From UBA6623 sp965248235 (GTDB lineage Bacteria; Acidobacteriota; Terriglobia; Bryobacterales; UBA6623), in NCBI GenBank assembly GCA_965248235.1, contig CBDFIU010000003.1:682001-746000 (forward strand): a DNA stretch of 64,000 bases, read 5' to 3'. The translations under genes and the position numbers were made by a program. Positions 45,379-52,718 of this stretch are shown here, one piece after another. Each line of letters starts with the position of its first letter. Positions within the stretch are counted from its first letter, which is position 1. Under the pieces are notes generated by a model. The model saw only the letters and a list, made by a program, of their open reading frames with translations. It did not search any database and was not told where the DNA came from.

Positions 45379-45764
45379 GCGTCCAACACCCGCCGCACTC
45401 GCTTGGCCAGGATGTCAACCAACGAGGGGTCGCCGTCGAGCGGCGGCGAGCAGAGGATTTCGATTCCGGGGTGCGCCGCCGATACGTCGTTGAGAATCCG
45501 AGGAAGGTCTTTTTGCAAGTGCATCCCCATGGTGAGGAAGTAAGGGGTCACGACGATTTTTGTAGCGCCTTCGCGCGTCAACCGATCCACGGCGGCGGCC
45601 AAATCGGGCTTCACCGGATCAAGAAAGGCCTCCGACCAAAGCTCGACGCCGCAGCGCCGGGCGGTATCCGCCGCCACGCTTATCACCGCCTCGTTGGCCT
45701 CGGGAACGCTCGAACCGTGCGCGAACACTACCAGCCCGATGCGAGGTCCCGCCAACTGCTCCAT
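45375..45764 (-). CDS. cbiX: Short CbiX-type chelatase
   Basis: 129 residues, the size of the small (CbiX-S) sirohydrochlorin chelatases, which insert Co2+ (or Fe2+) into sirohydrochlorin as homodimers. Seen: IGLVVFAHGSSVPEANEAV with the metal His, VELWSEAFLDPVKPDLAAAV, IVVTPYFLTMGMHLQKDLPR with the second His, and HPGIEILCSPPLDGDPSLV. It sits between a zinc-ribbon protein (49 bp upstream) and the flavin reductase (overlap 4 bp), which suggests a three-gene operon, perhaps in tetrapyrrole metal insertion. Confidence 0.9.
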   Translation of the reverse strand: MEQLAGPRIGLVVFAHGSSVPEANEAVISVAADTARRCGVELWSEAFLDPVKPDLAAAVDRLTREGATKIVVTPYFLTMGMHLQKDLPRILNDVSAAHPGIEILCSPPLDGDPSLVDILAKRVRRVLDA

Positions 45765-45813
45765 GTCCCGTCTAGTTTAGCGAGTATTTCCAGCCACATC
45801 CCCTGAGGCGGCC

Positions 45814-46446
45814 CTATCGACCCGGAATGATCAGGTTGGCGCCGGGTTGGGCCGCGACATGAAAATGTTGATCGAGGAAGTCGAGAAACGCCTTGCCCTT
45901 CGGTTTGCGATTGTCGCGGTCGAGGGCCATGCGGTAAAGGAAAACCAATGTCGCCAGGATGTCGCCGTCGCGAGTGCGGCTGAAGCCGGCCTGCTCAATC
46001 TCTTTCCGCTGCAATTCCCCGATGACCGCGCGCAAACCGTCGAAGACGGCTCGTCCGTAACTCGAGTCGGGGCGTCTCTCGTAGTGGATTCCGCTTTCGA
46101 GCGTCTTGTAGCTCTCAATCAAAGCCTCGAGCGCCTGTTGCGTGTCGGCATCGGAGGCGTCCGGCACGGCCAGAGTGCCTTCGAGGGTGCCGCGAGCCAG
46201 GCTGTTGAGCAAGTCGGCATGCTCTTCGAGAAAGTGATTATCTATGCTGATTTCCTTGAACGGGAAGTTCTTGGAGTCTAAATGACCGACATACTCCCGT
46301 TCTCGGGTTTCGCGGAGGTAGGAGCAATCCAGCGGGCAATCGATCGAAACTTCTCGCTCCGTGCCGCAGCACCGCGAACAAATCCGCGCGCCCTTGGCGG
46401 GACAAGATCGTTTCGGCTTGCGTTTTTCGCAAATCGGGCAGGCCAT
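45814..46446 (-). CDS. Zinc-ribbon protein of unknown function
   Basis: 210 residues. The N-terminus is a cysteine cluster, CPICEKRKPKRSCPAKGARI and CSRCCGTEREVSIDCPLDC, enough for two metal sites. A helical body follows: HFLEEHADLLNSLARGTLEG, ALEALIESYKTLESGIHYER, GDILATLVFLYRMALDRDNR. No enzyme motif is seen. It is the first gene of the putative operon with cbiX and the flavin reductase. It may be a nucleic-acid- or protein-binding adaptor, but I do not recognise a named family. Confidence 0.7.
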   Translation of the reverse strand: MACPICEKRKPKRSCPAKGARICSRCCGTEREVSIDCPLDCSYLRETREREYVGHLDSKNFPFKEISIDNHFLEEHADLLNSLARGTLEGTLAVPDASDADTQQALEALIESYKTLESGIHYERRPDSSYGRAVFDGLRAVIGELQRKEIEQAGFSRTRDGDILATLVFLYRMALDRDNRKPKGKAFLDFLDQHFHVAAQPGANLIIPGR

Positions 46447-46482
46447 GAGCGGTTGGGAAGTCTTTCGAAGAGCCTGCGGAGC

Positions 46483-46667
46483 CTAGCCCGCATTTCTCAT
46501 CGCCTGACAGGCAAGGCACACGATAGACCAGCCAATACGTCGTTGCGCTTGCTTGCCGTGCTCACCGTACTGTTCAAGTACGCCAGCGCGCGCCAAGCGG
46601 CGCGCGCCTCGTACTGACGGGTCTCTCATGCACTTTGCCTCGCCACGCGATGAGAAAAGCGGGCTAA
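46483..46667. repeat. R3 palindromic element, long form, copy B
   Basis: Terminal inverted repeats CTAGCCCGCATTTCTCATCG (from 46483) and the nearly perfect complement at 46647-46667 (19 of 21 positions). The inside carries CGTTGCGCTTGCTTGCCGTG, CTCACC, GTTCAAGTACGCC, CTCGTACTGACGG and CTCTCATGCACTT, as in copy A. The right end gives GGGCTA, whose CTA is the stop codon of the HEAT-repeat gene on the minus strand. It fills the gap between the two neighbouring genes. Confidence 0.85.
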
Positions 46668-47056
46668 GCTTCGCCTTGGGACGCCGGAGCCGACTTCGAC
46701 TGCTCATCCCACACATCCGTCTTCAACTCGTCGAGTCGATGCTCGGCGGCGTCGCGAACGTAGCGATATTTGTCGTCCTCGGCAATGTCGGCGAGAACCG
46801 TCTGATCGCTGAGTTTCTTGACGGCCTTACGTCGAATTTCCTCATCGCCGGCGTTGCGGGCGAGATAGGCGTAGTTGTCCTGCGAATCGAACTTTTCGCG
46901 GATCACGTCAAAGGTGCGGTGACGGACGAACCATTCCGGGTCGTTCGCCGCCATCTCGACGAGAATCTCGGGGTTGTCCAGCGCCCGCGCGGCGTTGATC
47001 CGCACATCCGGGTCGCTGTTTTTCCACTTGGGGCGCAAACTGTCAAGAAGTCCCAT
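46664..47056 (-). CDS. Small HEAT-repeat-like protein
   Basis: ATG 47056 (MGLLDSLRPKWKNSDPDV) gives 130 residues; the frame back to 47128 crosses repeat-like DNA. Tandem helical repeats are visible: DPDVRINAARALDNPEILVE, DPEWFVRHRTFDVIREKFD, GDEEIRRKAVKKLSDQTVLA, DKYRYVRDAAEHRLDEL. HEAT-like proteins act as scaffolds for protein partners or as lyases on phycobilins; here only the scaffold role is plausible. The C-terminal tail (SKSAPASQGEA) and stop codon lie at the edge of an R3 element. Confidence 0.75.
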   Translation of the reverse strand: MGLLDSLRPKWKNSDPDVRINAARALDNPEILVEMAANDPEWFVRHRTFDVIREKFDSQDNYAYLARNAGDEEIRRKAVKKLSDQTVLADIAEDDKYRYVRDAAEHRLDELKTDVWDEQSKSAPASQGEA

Positions 47057-47137
47057 GTGTCGTTTGAGGCGCTCCGAGCGGCCTCGCTCCTCTCCTTCGA
47101 TTGTAGACGCGTGCCCGCATCCGTGCAAAGAGGCCCG

Positions 47138-47190
47138 CCTAGCCCGGTTCTCATCGCCCGACGGGCACGCGATAAGAGAAGCGGGTTAGG
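47138..47190. repeat. R3 palindromic element, short form, copy C
   Basis: 53 bp made of the terminal repeats only: CCTAGCCCGGTTCTCATCGC (47138-47157) and GCGATAAGAGAAGCGGGTTA (from 47169), around CCGACGGGCAC. Compared with copies A and B the internal 110-120 bp are missing. It lies between the HEAT-like gene and the purine permease gene. Confidence 0.75.
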
Positions 47191-47264
47191 GCGTGACCCG
47201 GGGAGCACGGGCCGAACTGGCGCTTGCCTCCGGGATCTGTGTTTCGACCTGTTGCTGTTTCGAC

Positions 47265-48590
47265 TTACCCCGCTCCCAGATAGAGGAAACGAGCAATAAA
47301 CAACGCCGTCAACAGATAAACCAGCCAACCGATCGAGCGGCCCCGGCCGCGGAAAACCTTCAGCGCCGTAAAGCTGACAAAGCCGATCGCCAAGCCGTTG
47401 GCGATGCTGTAACTGAGAGGGATCATCACAATCGTCAGAAACGCGGGGACCGCGATCACCATGTCGTCCCAATCGATTTCGCGGACCGTCGCCATCATCA
47501 AGCAACCCACCAGAATCAGCGCCGGCGCGGTGGCGGCGGTCGGAATGACGCCGACCCACGGCGCCACAAACAACGACACCGCGAACAGCAAACCCGTTAC
47601 CGCGGCGCTGAGCCCCGAGCGGCCGCCCGCCGCGACACCCGCCGCGCTTTCGATATAACTCACGACGGTCGAGGTTCCGCACACCGCCCCCATGGTAGTC
47701 GCCGCTCCGTCGCAAAGCAGGATTCGGCGGATGCGCGGGATCCCGCCCTCTTTCGGGAACAGCCGCGCCCGATTGCCGACGGCGACCAAGGTCCCTATGT
47801 TGTCGAATAAATCGACGAACCAAAACACGAATACGATTTCGAGCAACCCAAGACTCATGGCAGCGGCGATATCCAACTCACCCCAGGCCGCGCCCATCTC
47901 GGCGAACCCGGCGGGAGTCTGCTTATGAACACGGCCGAGCATTGCCGCCAGGCCCGTCGTTAGGACAATCCCGATGACGATCGCCGCCCTGACGCGCCAG
48001 GCCAACAGACCGGCGGTCAGCAGCAAGCCGAACATCCCAAGTAACGTATCCGGGTTCGAAAGGTCGCCCAAGGTTACCAGCGTCGCCGGGTTCGCCGTGA
48101 CCAGGCCTATATTTCGAAGTCCGATCAGCGCCAAAAAGAGTCCGATGCCGCCCCCCACCGCAGCGTAGAGATCCCTGGGAATCGCCCGGACGATCGCCTG
48201 TTGTACGCCGATCAACGTCAGCACTAAAAAGATCAGCCCCGACAGAAACACCGCGCCCAACGCCGTTTGCCAAGGGACGCCCATGCCGATCACGACCGTA
48301 TACGTGAAATAGGCGTTGATCCCCATGCCCGGAGCCAAGGCGATGGGGTAGCGGGCGTAGACGCCCATCAGGATGCTCCCCGCTGCCGCCGCCAAGCAGG
48401 TCGCCGCCGCCACAGCGGCCGGAGGCATGCCGGCTTCGCGTAGGACCGCCGGGTTGACGAAGATGACGTACGACATCGTCAGAAACGTCGTCACCCCGGC
48501 CAGGATTTCCGTGCGGAAGCCGGTCCCCAGCTTGTCGAATTCGAAATAGCTTTCGATGGCGCGTTTCATGGAGATGGCGGTGCTTTTCAT
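47265..48590 (-). CDS. NCS2-family purine permease (AzgA-like)
   Basis: Inner-membrane proton symporter for adenine, guanine or hypoxanthine, 441 residues, about 12-14 membrane helices. The start MKRAIESYFEFDKLGTGFRT, then EILAGVTTFLTMSYVIFVNP, is the hallmark of the AzgA/PbuG group. Further motifs: ALAPGMGINAYFTYTVVIGM, VFWFVDLFDNIGTLVAVGNR, TSTVVSYIESAAGVAAGGRS. ATG 48590 is given; ATG 48569 (MKRAIE...) is an equally good start. Separated by 53 bp from the peptidase gene upstream on the same strand, with the small hairpin GTCGCCACCGGCGGCGAC in between. Confidence 0.92.
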   Translation of the reverse strand: MKSTAISMKRAIESYFEFDKLGTGFRTEILAGVTTFLTMSYVIFVNPAVLREAGMPPAAVAAATCLAAAAGSILMGVYARYPIALAPGMGINAYFTYTVVIGMGVPWQTALGAVFLSGLIFLVLTLIGVQQAIVRAIPRDLYAAVGGGIGLFLALIGLRNIGLVTANPATLVTLGDLSNPDTLLGMFGLLLTAGLLAWRVRAAIVIGIVLTTGLAAMLGRVHKQTPAGFAEMGAAWGELDIAAAMSLGLLEIVFVFWFVDLFDNIGTLVAVGNRARLFPKEGGIPRIRRILLCDGAATTMGAVCGTSTVVSYIESAAGVAAGGRSGLSAAVTGLLFAVSLFVAPWVGVIPTAATAPALILVGCLMMATVREIDWDDMVIAVPAFLTIVMIPLSYSIANGLAIGFVSFTALKVFRGRGRSIGWLVYLLTALFIARFLYLGAG

Positions 48591-48643
48591 GGTGGACCCG
48601 GCGCCAACGCGGAGTATGTCGCCACCGGCGGCGACACGGCGCG

Positions 48644-49993
48644 CTACAAGCGTGCGCCGGGCTGTGGAGGTTTGGCGAGGCGCGGGCGTCGGTGTCGCAT
48701 GATCTTTTCGATCTCACCGGCTTCTTTCGGTAGGGCGCCGGTCAAGACTTCCGCGCCGTCCTCCGTTACCAGCACCATGTCTTCGATGCGAATGCCCAGA
48801 CCTTCAGCCGGCAGATAGAGCCCCGGCTCGATGGTAATGATCATGCCGGGCTTAAGCGGCGTCTTGGCGTCGGCGGGATCGTGCACCGCCAAGCCCACGT
48901 GATGCCCGAGCCCGTGCGGGAAATAACGGCTCAGTTCGGTTTCGCCCTCCCAACTCTGTTTGTCGAAATATTGCTGGGCGACGCGGCGTAGGCTTTTTTT
49001 CCCGTTGCCCGCCAATCGCATACCGGGCTTGACGGCCGCGATGGCGGCGCGCTGCGCGCCGAGCACGATGTCATAGAGCTTGCGTTGCCGATCGGTGAAG
49101 CGGCCGCTGACCGGCACGGTACGCGTAACGTCGGCGGCATAGTGGGCGTATTCGCCGCCAACATCGATCAGGACCAGGTCACCGCTGTCGAGCTGTCCCG
49201 CCAGTTTGTCGTAGTGGAAAACGGTTGTATTTTCGCCCGCGCCAACAATGGGCGTGTAGGCGGGGCGTTGGCAGCCCAGAGACATCATCGTCGCGATCAT
49301 GCGGCCGGCAATGGCGACTTCCGAGACGCCGGGGCGGATGTGATGCCAGGCGGCGCTATGGGCTGCGGCGGTCGCGGCGGCCGCCTGGCGGATATAGTCG
49401 ATTTCCCCGCTTGATTTCACGGCGCGCATCTGGGCAAGAGTCTTGCTGACGTCGATGGGGTCAAAACCGGGAGCGAGCCGGGCGAGGCGGTCGCGGCGAT
49501 CAGCAAACGGTTGTTCGGCGTAGCCGCGGCGCGAAGGCAGGGCGCTGTAGAGCCGTCGATAGGCCCGTAGTTGCTTGGCGAGCGTCTTCTCCAGCGTTTC
49601 GATATCGCGCGGATCTTTCACGCCGGTCGCTGCCGCAACACCGGGGTCGCCGGGGCCGAGTCTGGCGCCGGTCCATTGTTCGCGATGGGTGTTTCGCCTG
49701 GGCAGAAAGAGAATCTCGCGGTAGGGGCGGCCTCTCCTTTCGGGTAGCAACAGCAGGGTCGCGCCGGGTTCGTTCCATCCGGTGAGGTAGTAAAAGTCGT
49801 TTTGTTGCCGAAAGGCGGATCGACTCGACTGCGCCTCGGTCTCACGAAAGCCGAAAATAACGATCGGGCCGTCGGCGTGTTTCCGAGCCAGAGCTTCGCG
49901 GCGGGCGCGGTAGGTTTCGGCGGGTTCGGGTTGGGAAGCGGGGAGGAGGACGGCCGCCAGAATCCAAGGCAAACCGACCGCTATTGAACGCAT
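48644..49993 (-). CDS. Exported Xaa-Pro aminopeptidase (M24B)
   Basis: Metallopeptidase that removes N-terminal residues before proline, about 449 residues. ATG 49993 (MRSIAVGLPWILAAVLLP) opens a signal peptide; the frame to 50029 has no advantage. The N-terminal creatinase-like domain holds YYLTGWNEPGATLLLLPERR. Metal ligands of the pita-bread fold are all visible: LVLIDVGGEYAHYAADVTRT (two Asp), HGLGHHVGLAVHD (His), IITIEPGLYLP (Glu) and GIRIEDMVLVTEDG (Glu). It likely acts in the periplasm in peptide scavenging. Confidence 0.93.
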   Translation of the reverse strand: MRSIAVGLPWILAAVLLPASQPEPAETYRARREALARKHADGPIVIFGFRETEAQSSRSAFRQQNDFYYLTGWNEPGATLLLLPERRGRPYREILFLPRRNTHREQWTGARLGPGDPGVAAATGVKDPRDIETLEKTLAKQLRAYRRLYSALPSRRGYAEQPFADRRDRLARLAPGFDPIDVSKTLAQMRAVKSSGEIDYIRQAAAATAAAHSAAWHHIRPGVSEVAIAGRMIATMMSLGCQRPAYTPIVGAGENTTVFHYDKLAGQLDSGDLVLIDVGGEYAHYAADVTRTVPVSGRFTDRQRKLYDIVLGAQRAAIAAVKPGMRLAGNGKKSLRRVAQQYFDKQSWEGETELSRYFPHGLGHHVGLAVHDPADAKTPLKPGMIITIEPGLYLPAEGLGIRIEDMVLVTEDGAEVLTGALPKEAGEIEKIMRHRRPRLAKPPQPGARL

Positions 49994-50341
49994 ACAGTTC
50001 TTGCGCGGGGTTGGGCGATGATGGCGCATGGGTCGCGGCGGGCTTGTTGCTTTCCTCGGCCGGACGGCCCCCGGGGCCGCGCTCGACGACAGAGCTTACT
50101 AGTGTAGTTCGCCAATCATGCTCGATGGTTAGGGCGTTGGGAAACGGCAAGCCGCCATTCGGAATCCCGCGCCTCGCCCAGCGGCGAGACGGGTGGCGTC
50201 ATCTTGTCAATAAGACACGCAATTCGAACCGCCATGTCGCACCCGGGTGGTGGATGTCGCGCATCCCAGGGTCGCTGTGGTTCATCACACGGCGCACGGC
50301 TTGCTGTACAATGCAAAACTCTGTAACCTCGAGGTTTTGGG
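49994..50341. other. Divergent intergenic region, no gene seen
   Basis: 348 bp between the peptidase gene and a small membrane-protein gene. The open frame 49984-50646 across it has poor composition and is out of frame with the supported gene. TACAAT at 50307-50312 may be a -10 box for the gene at 50342, but the -35 is unclear. I see no repeat of the R1-R3 families here. Confidence 0.4.
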
Positions 50342-50755
50342 ATGAACGCGGTCCGTTTACTCTTTCGATCGATCAGCTACTTATTCAGCCTGTTCGCGGG
50401 CTTATTACTCTTCGGCATCGGATTCATCGGCTGGGCGAGCGGCGAAGAGATCCATTTCGAACTCGTGCCCGGCGTGGAGCCGGAATCGATGGGGCTCACG
50501 CTGATGGGGGTTGGCGCATTCGCCCTACTCTCATTGATCTTGACGCTGCGTGGCGGCACGCTCGGGTGGCGGATGGTTTTTGCGTGGAATCTTGTGGTCT
50601 TCGCGTTACTGCTCTGCGCTCTCACGCGACCGTCTTACCGCTTTGAGGGCATGGAGCACTTCCAACGGGGCGTGATTCTGTTCGCTGTGTCACTGGCGGC
50701 TCTGGCGGGCAGCTGGTCGGGGATGCGGTCGGCGGGGGCGCGGCGGAAGAGCTGA
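50342..50755 (+). CDS. Small membrane protein of unknown function
   Basis: 137 residues with four predicted membrane segments: SYLFSLFAGLLLFGIGFIGW, LTLMGVGAFALLSLILTLRG, MVFAWNLVVFALLLCALTRP and GVILFAVSLAALAGSWSGM. GAGGTTTTGGG precedes ATG 50342. It ends in a basic tail (RSAGARRKS). Similar four-helix proteins seem common in Acidobacteriota but have no known role. It is convergent with the flavin reductase gene, with only 4 bp between stops. Confidence 0.65.
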   Translation: MNAVRLLFRSISYLFSLFAGLLLFGIGFIGWASGEEIHFELVPGVEPESMGLTLMGVGAFALLSLILTLRGGTLGWRMVFAWNLVVFALLLCALTRPSYRFEGMEHFQRGVILFAVSLAALAGSWSGMRSAGARRKS

Positions 50756-50759
50756 TCGA

Positions 50760-51662
50760 TCACCGCGCCGGAGCCGGCGGATCGTGGCAGATTCTGTTCT
50801 CGTCGAGTCCCTTGGCGCGCAGAACCTTGATCGTTTCGCGAATCATGATCGGCGACCCCGCGATCAAAACATCCGCGGAAAGCGGCGCGGAGAAATGGCG
50901 GTCGAGAACGGTGTTGACATAGCCGGTCTCGCCCTCCCACACGTCATTGGCCCCGCGCCGGGATAGGGCGGGCACATAGCGGAAATTTTCGTTCTCTTGA
51001 TCCCATCTCAACAGCGTTCGGTCGAGCAACAGATCTCTCGCCGCGCGAACCCCCAGGTAAAGGTAGAGCTTTCGCTTGGGGCGCGGCTGCTTCGAGAACC
51101 AATGCTCCAGCACCCCCACGAAGGGGGCGACGCCGGTGCCGCCGGCGACGAGAATCAGCGGGGCGTCATTGAATCGTTCGGGGGTTGACACTTCGGCGGC
51201 GTTGGCCGGGTAGAGGTTCCCGGCCGGGTTGCCGAAGCGAACCACGTCGCCGGGGCGCAGCGCGGTGTGCACATAGGTGGACGCCAGACCGGGTGGGACG
51301 TCCTTGTCGCGCGGGGCGCGCTGATGTCCGACGATCAGATCGAAGCGCGGTAGCCGGTGCGGAGCGGAAGCGAGCGAATAGGGGCGTGCGACTTCCTGGT
51401 GGGTTGTTCCGTAGCGTTGGTTCCAGCGCGCAACATAGTCGGCGGGGACTTCGAGGAAGAGAAACTGTCCGGGCTGAAACGAGAACCCGCTTCCGGGCTG
51501 GATCTGAAAACCGATGCGCTTAACGTTGTGGGTGAGGTTCTCGACCGCGACGACTTCCGCGACGTGGGGAAAGTCCGCGCCAGGTAGCGCCCCGGCCGAT
51601 GAGGCGACGATTAGAACAATCGCGATGTGCTTGCCGAACTGCAACGACGGTACCAGCGCCAT
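50760..51662 (-). CDS. FAD/NAD(P) oxidoreductase with N-terminal hydrophobic leader
   Basis: About 300 residues. ATG 51662 (MALVPSLQFGKHIAIVLIVA) begins a hydrophobic segment that resembles a signal peptide or anchor; the frame to 51740 is less likely. FAD barrel: FQPGQFLFLEVPADYVARWN and ARPYSLASAPH (RxYS). NAD(P) part: LILVAGGTGVAPFVGVLEHW and DVLIAGSPIMIRETIKVL. An exported enzyme of this kind would lack NAD(P)H in the periplasm, so it is more likely membrane-anchored facing the cytoplasm, or the leader is not cleaved. It is a second reductase of the type seen at 44653-45378. Confidence 0.85.
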   Translation of the reverse strand: MALVPSLQFGKHIAIVLIVASSAGALPGADFPHVAEVVAVENLTHNVKRIGFQIQPGSGFSFQPGQFLFLEVPADYVARWNQRYGTTHQEVARPYSLASAPHRLPRFDLIVGHQRAPRDKDVPPGLASTYVHTALRPGDVVRFGNPAGNLYPANAAEVSTPERFNDAPLILVAGGTGVAPFVGVLEHWFSKQPRPKRKLYLYLGVRAARDLLLDRTLLRWDQENENFRYVPALSRRGANDVWEGETGYVNTVLDRHFSAPLSADVLIAGSPIMIRETIKVLRAKGLDENRICHDPPAPAR

Positions 51663-51751
51663 TCCGGTCAGGGTAACTGTCTCGGGAGGGTTATGCCAAA
51701 CCGGCGCGCGGGGTAACCGCGTACCGGATTGGCCCATCAACCGTGGGTTCG

Positions 51752-52627
51752 CTAGCGACCGCCACCGCCGCCGCCACCGCCGCCGCGGGCTCCTCCGCCG
51801 CCGCCGCCGCCGCCGATGCCGCCACCACCGCCAGGACCGCCGCCGGGACCGCGGCCGCCGCCCATGTTGCGGTTGGTGCTGTTAAAGCCGCGGTTGCGGT
51901 CCGCGCGCAGATACATGTCGTACATTTCCTTCGCGGCCTTATCCTGCTGGCTTCCGATACCGGAGGCCATCAGAGTGCTGGCGCGTTCTTCAATCACTTT
52001 CGCGCGAGCCTTGCTCCACAAGTCCAACCCGTCGTGGTCTTTCTTCTTGTGTTTGAATTTCGCGACCGCCCACTCGGAGGGATTGTCGCCGATGGTGATG
52101 GCTCGCTTCTTCTTGACGTCCTTCTTTTTGTCGGCGAGCCCGACAACGGCTTTGCCCGCGAAGACCTTGAGAGTGACGGCCTCGTCGGTGCGAGCGTCGA
52201 TGCGGTAGAGGCCGTATTCAAGAATTTCGATCTTGTTGTCGTGGGACAAAACCGAAAGCGAATCGGGATCCCAAACATGAGCGGAGTCGATGATCGCCGA
52301 ACCGGAGATCATTCGCACGGTAGCGCTGGTCATGCCGCCGTCGACCATCTGGAGTTCGGAGTTTTCGTCGAGACGAATCATGGTGCCGAGCGCGAACATC
52401 ATTTCGGCGCGGCCGTTGCCGGTGCGCAAGCGCTCGTTCATTTCGACGTGAACTTTACGGGCGGGATCCTGCTTGATCGCCTTGTCTTCCAAGAAGACCT
52501 CGCCTTCCGTGTGGTGTAAAAACCCGGCGCGGACGGAGATGATCTCCTGCGCGGGGGCGATGCCCGAGGCGAAAACAACGAGTGCCGCCAAGAGCATGAC
52601 TGCGTTGATTGGGGTAAATCGATGCAT
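51752..52627 (-). CDS. Secreted FecR-like protein with Gly-rich tail
   Basis: 291 residues. GGAGGAG precedes ATG 52627. Signal peptide VMLLAALVVFASGIAPAQEI. A FecR-like beta-domain spans about 30-180: AGFLHHTEGEVFLEDKAIKQ, ERLRTGNGRAEMMFALGTMI, RLDENSELQM, VTLKVFAGKAVVGLADKKKD. A helical basic stretch follows (ARAKVIEERASTLMASGIGS). The last 40 residues are almost only Gly with a few Arg and Pro. No partner sigma or anti-sigma gene is adjacent, so a signalling role is unproven. Stop at 51752. Confidence 0.82.
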   Translation of the reverse strand: MHRFTPINAVMLLAALVVFASGIAPAQEIISVRAGFLHHTEGEVFLEDKAIKQDPARKVHVEMNERLRTGNGRAEMMFALGTMIRLDENSELQMVDGGMTSATVRMISGSAIIDSAHVWDPDSLSVLSHDNKIEILEYGLYRIDARTDEAVTLKVFAGKAVVGLADKKKDVKKKRAITIGDNPSEWAVAKFKHKKKDHDGLDLWSKARAKVIEERASTLMASGIGSQQDKAAKEMYDMYLRADRNRGFNSTNRNMGGGRGPGGGPGGGGGIGGGGGGGGARGGGGGGGGGR

Positions 52628-52718
52628 GGGTAACTCCTCCGGGACGAAAGCGTCCGGTTGGCGGGTAGTTTAGCAGGTTGAACGTTAACTTGGAGTGGGT
52701 ATGCATACGGCGTCGGGG

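Noticed and set aside
49984..50646. 220-codon open frame on the plus strand
   Set aside because: It overlaps the peptidase start region and the small membrane-protein gene in another frame and has low-complexity composition.
51752..51880. Gly-codon tract at the end of the FecR-like gene as a microsatellite or separate repeat element
   Set aside because: The tract is in frame and codes for a Gly-rich tail; it is better treated as low-complexity protein sequence.
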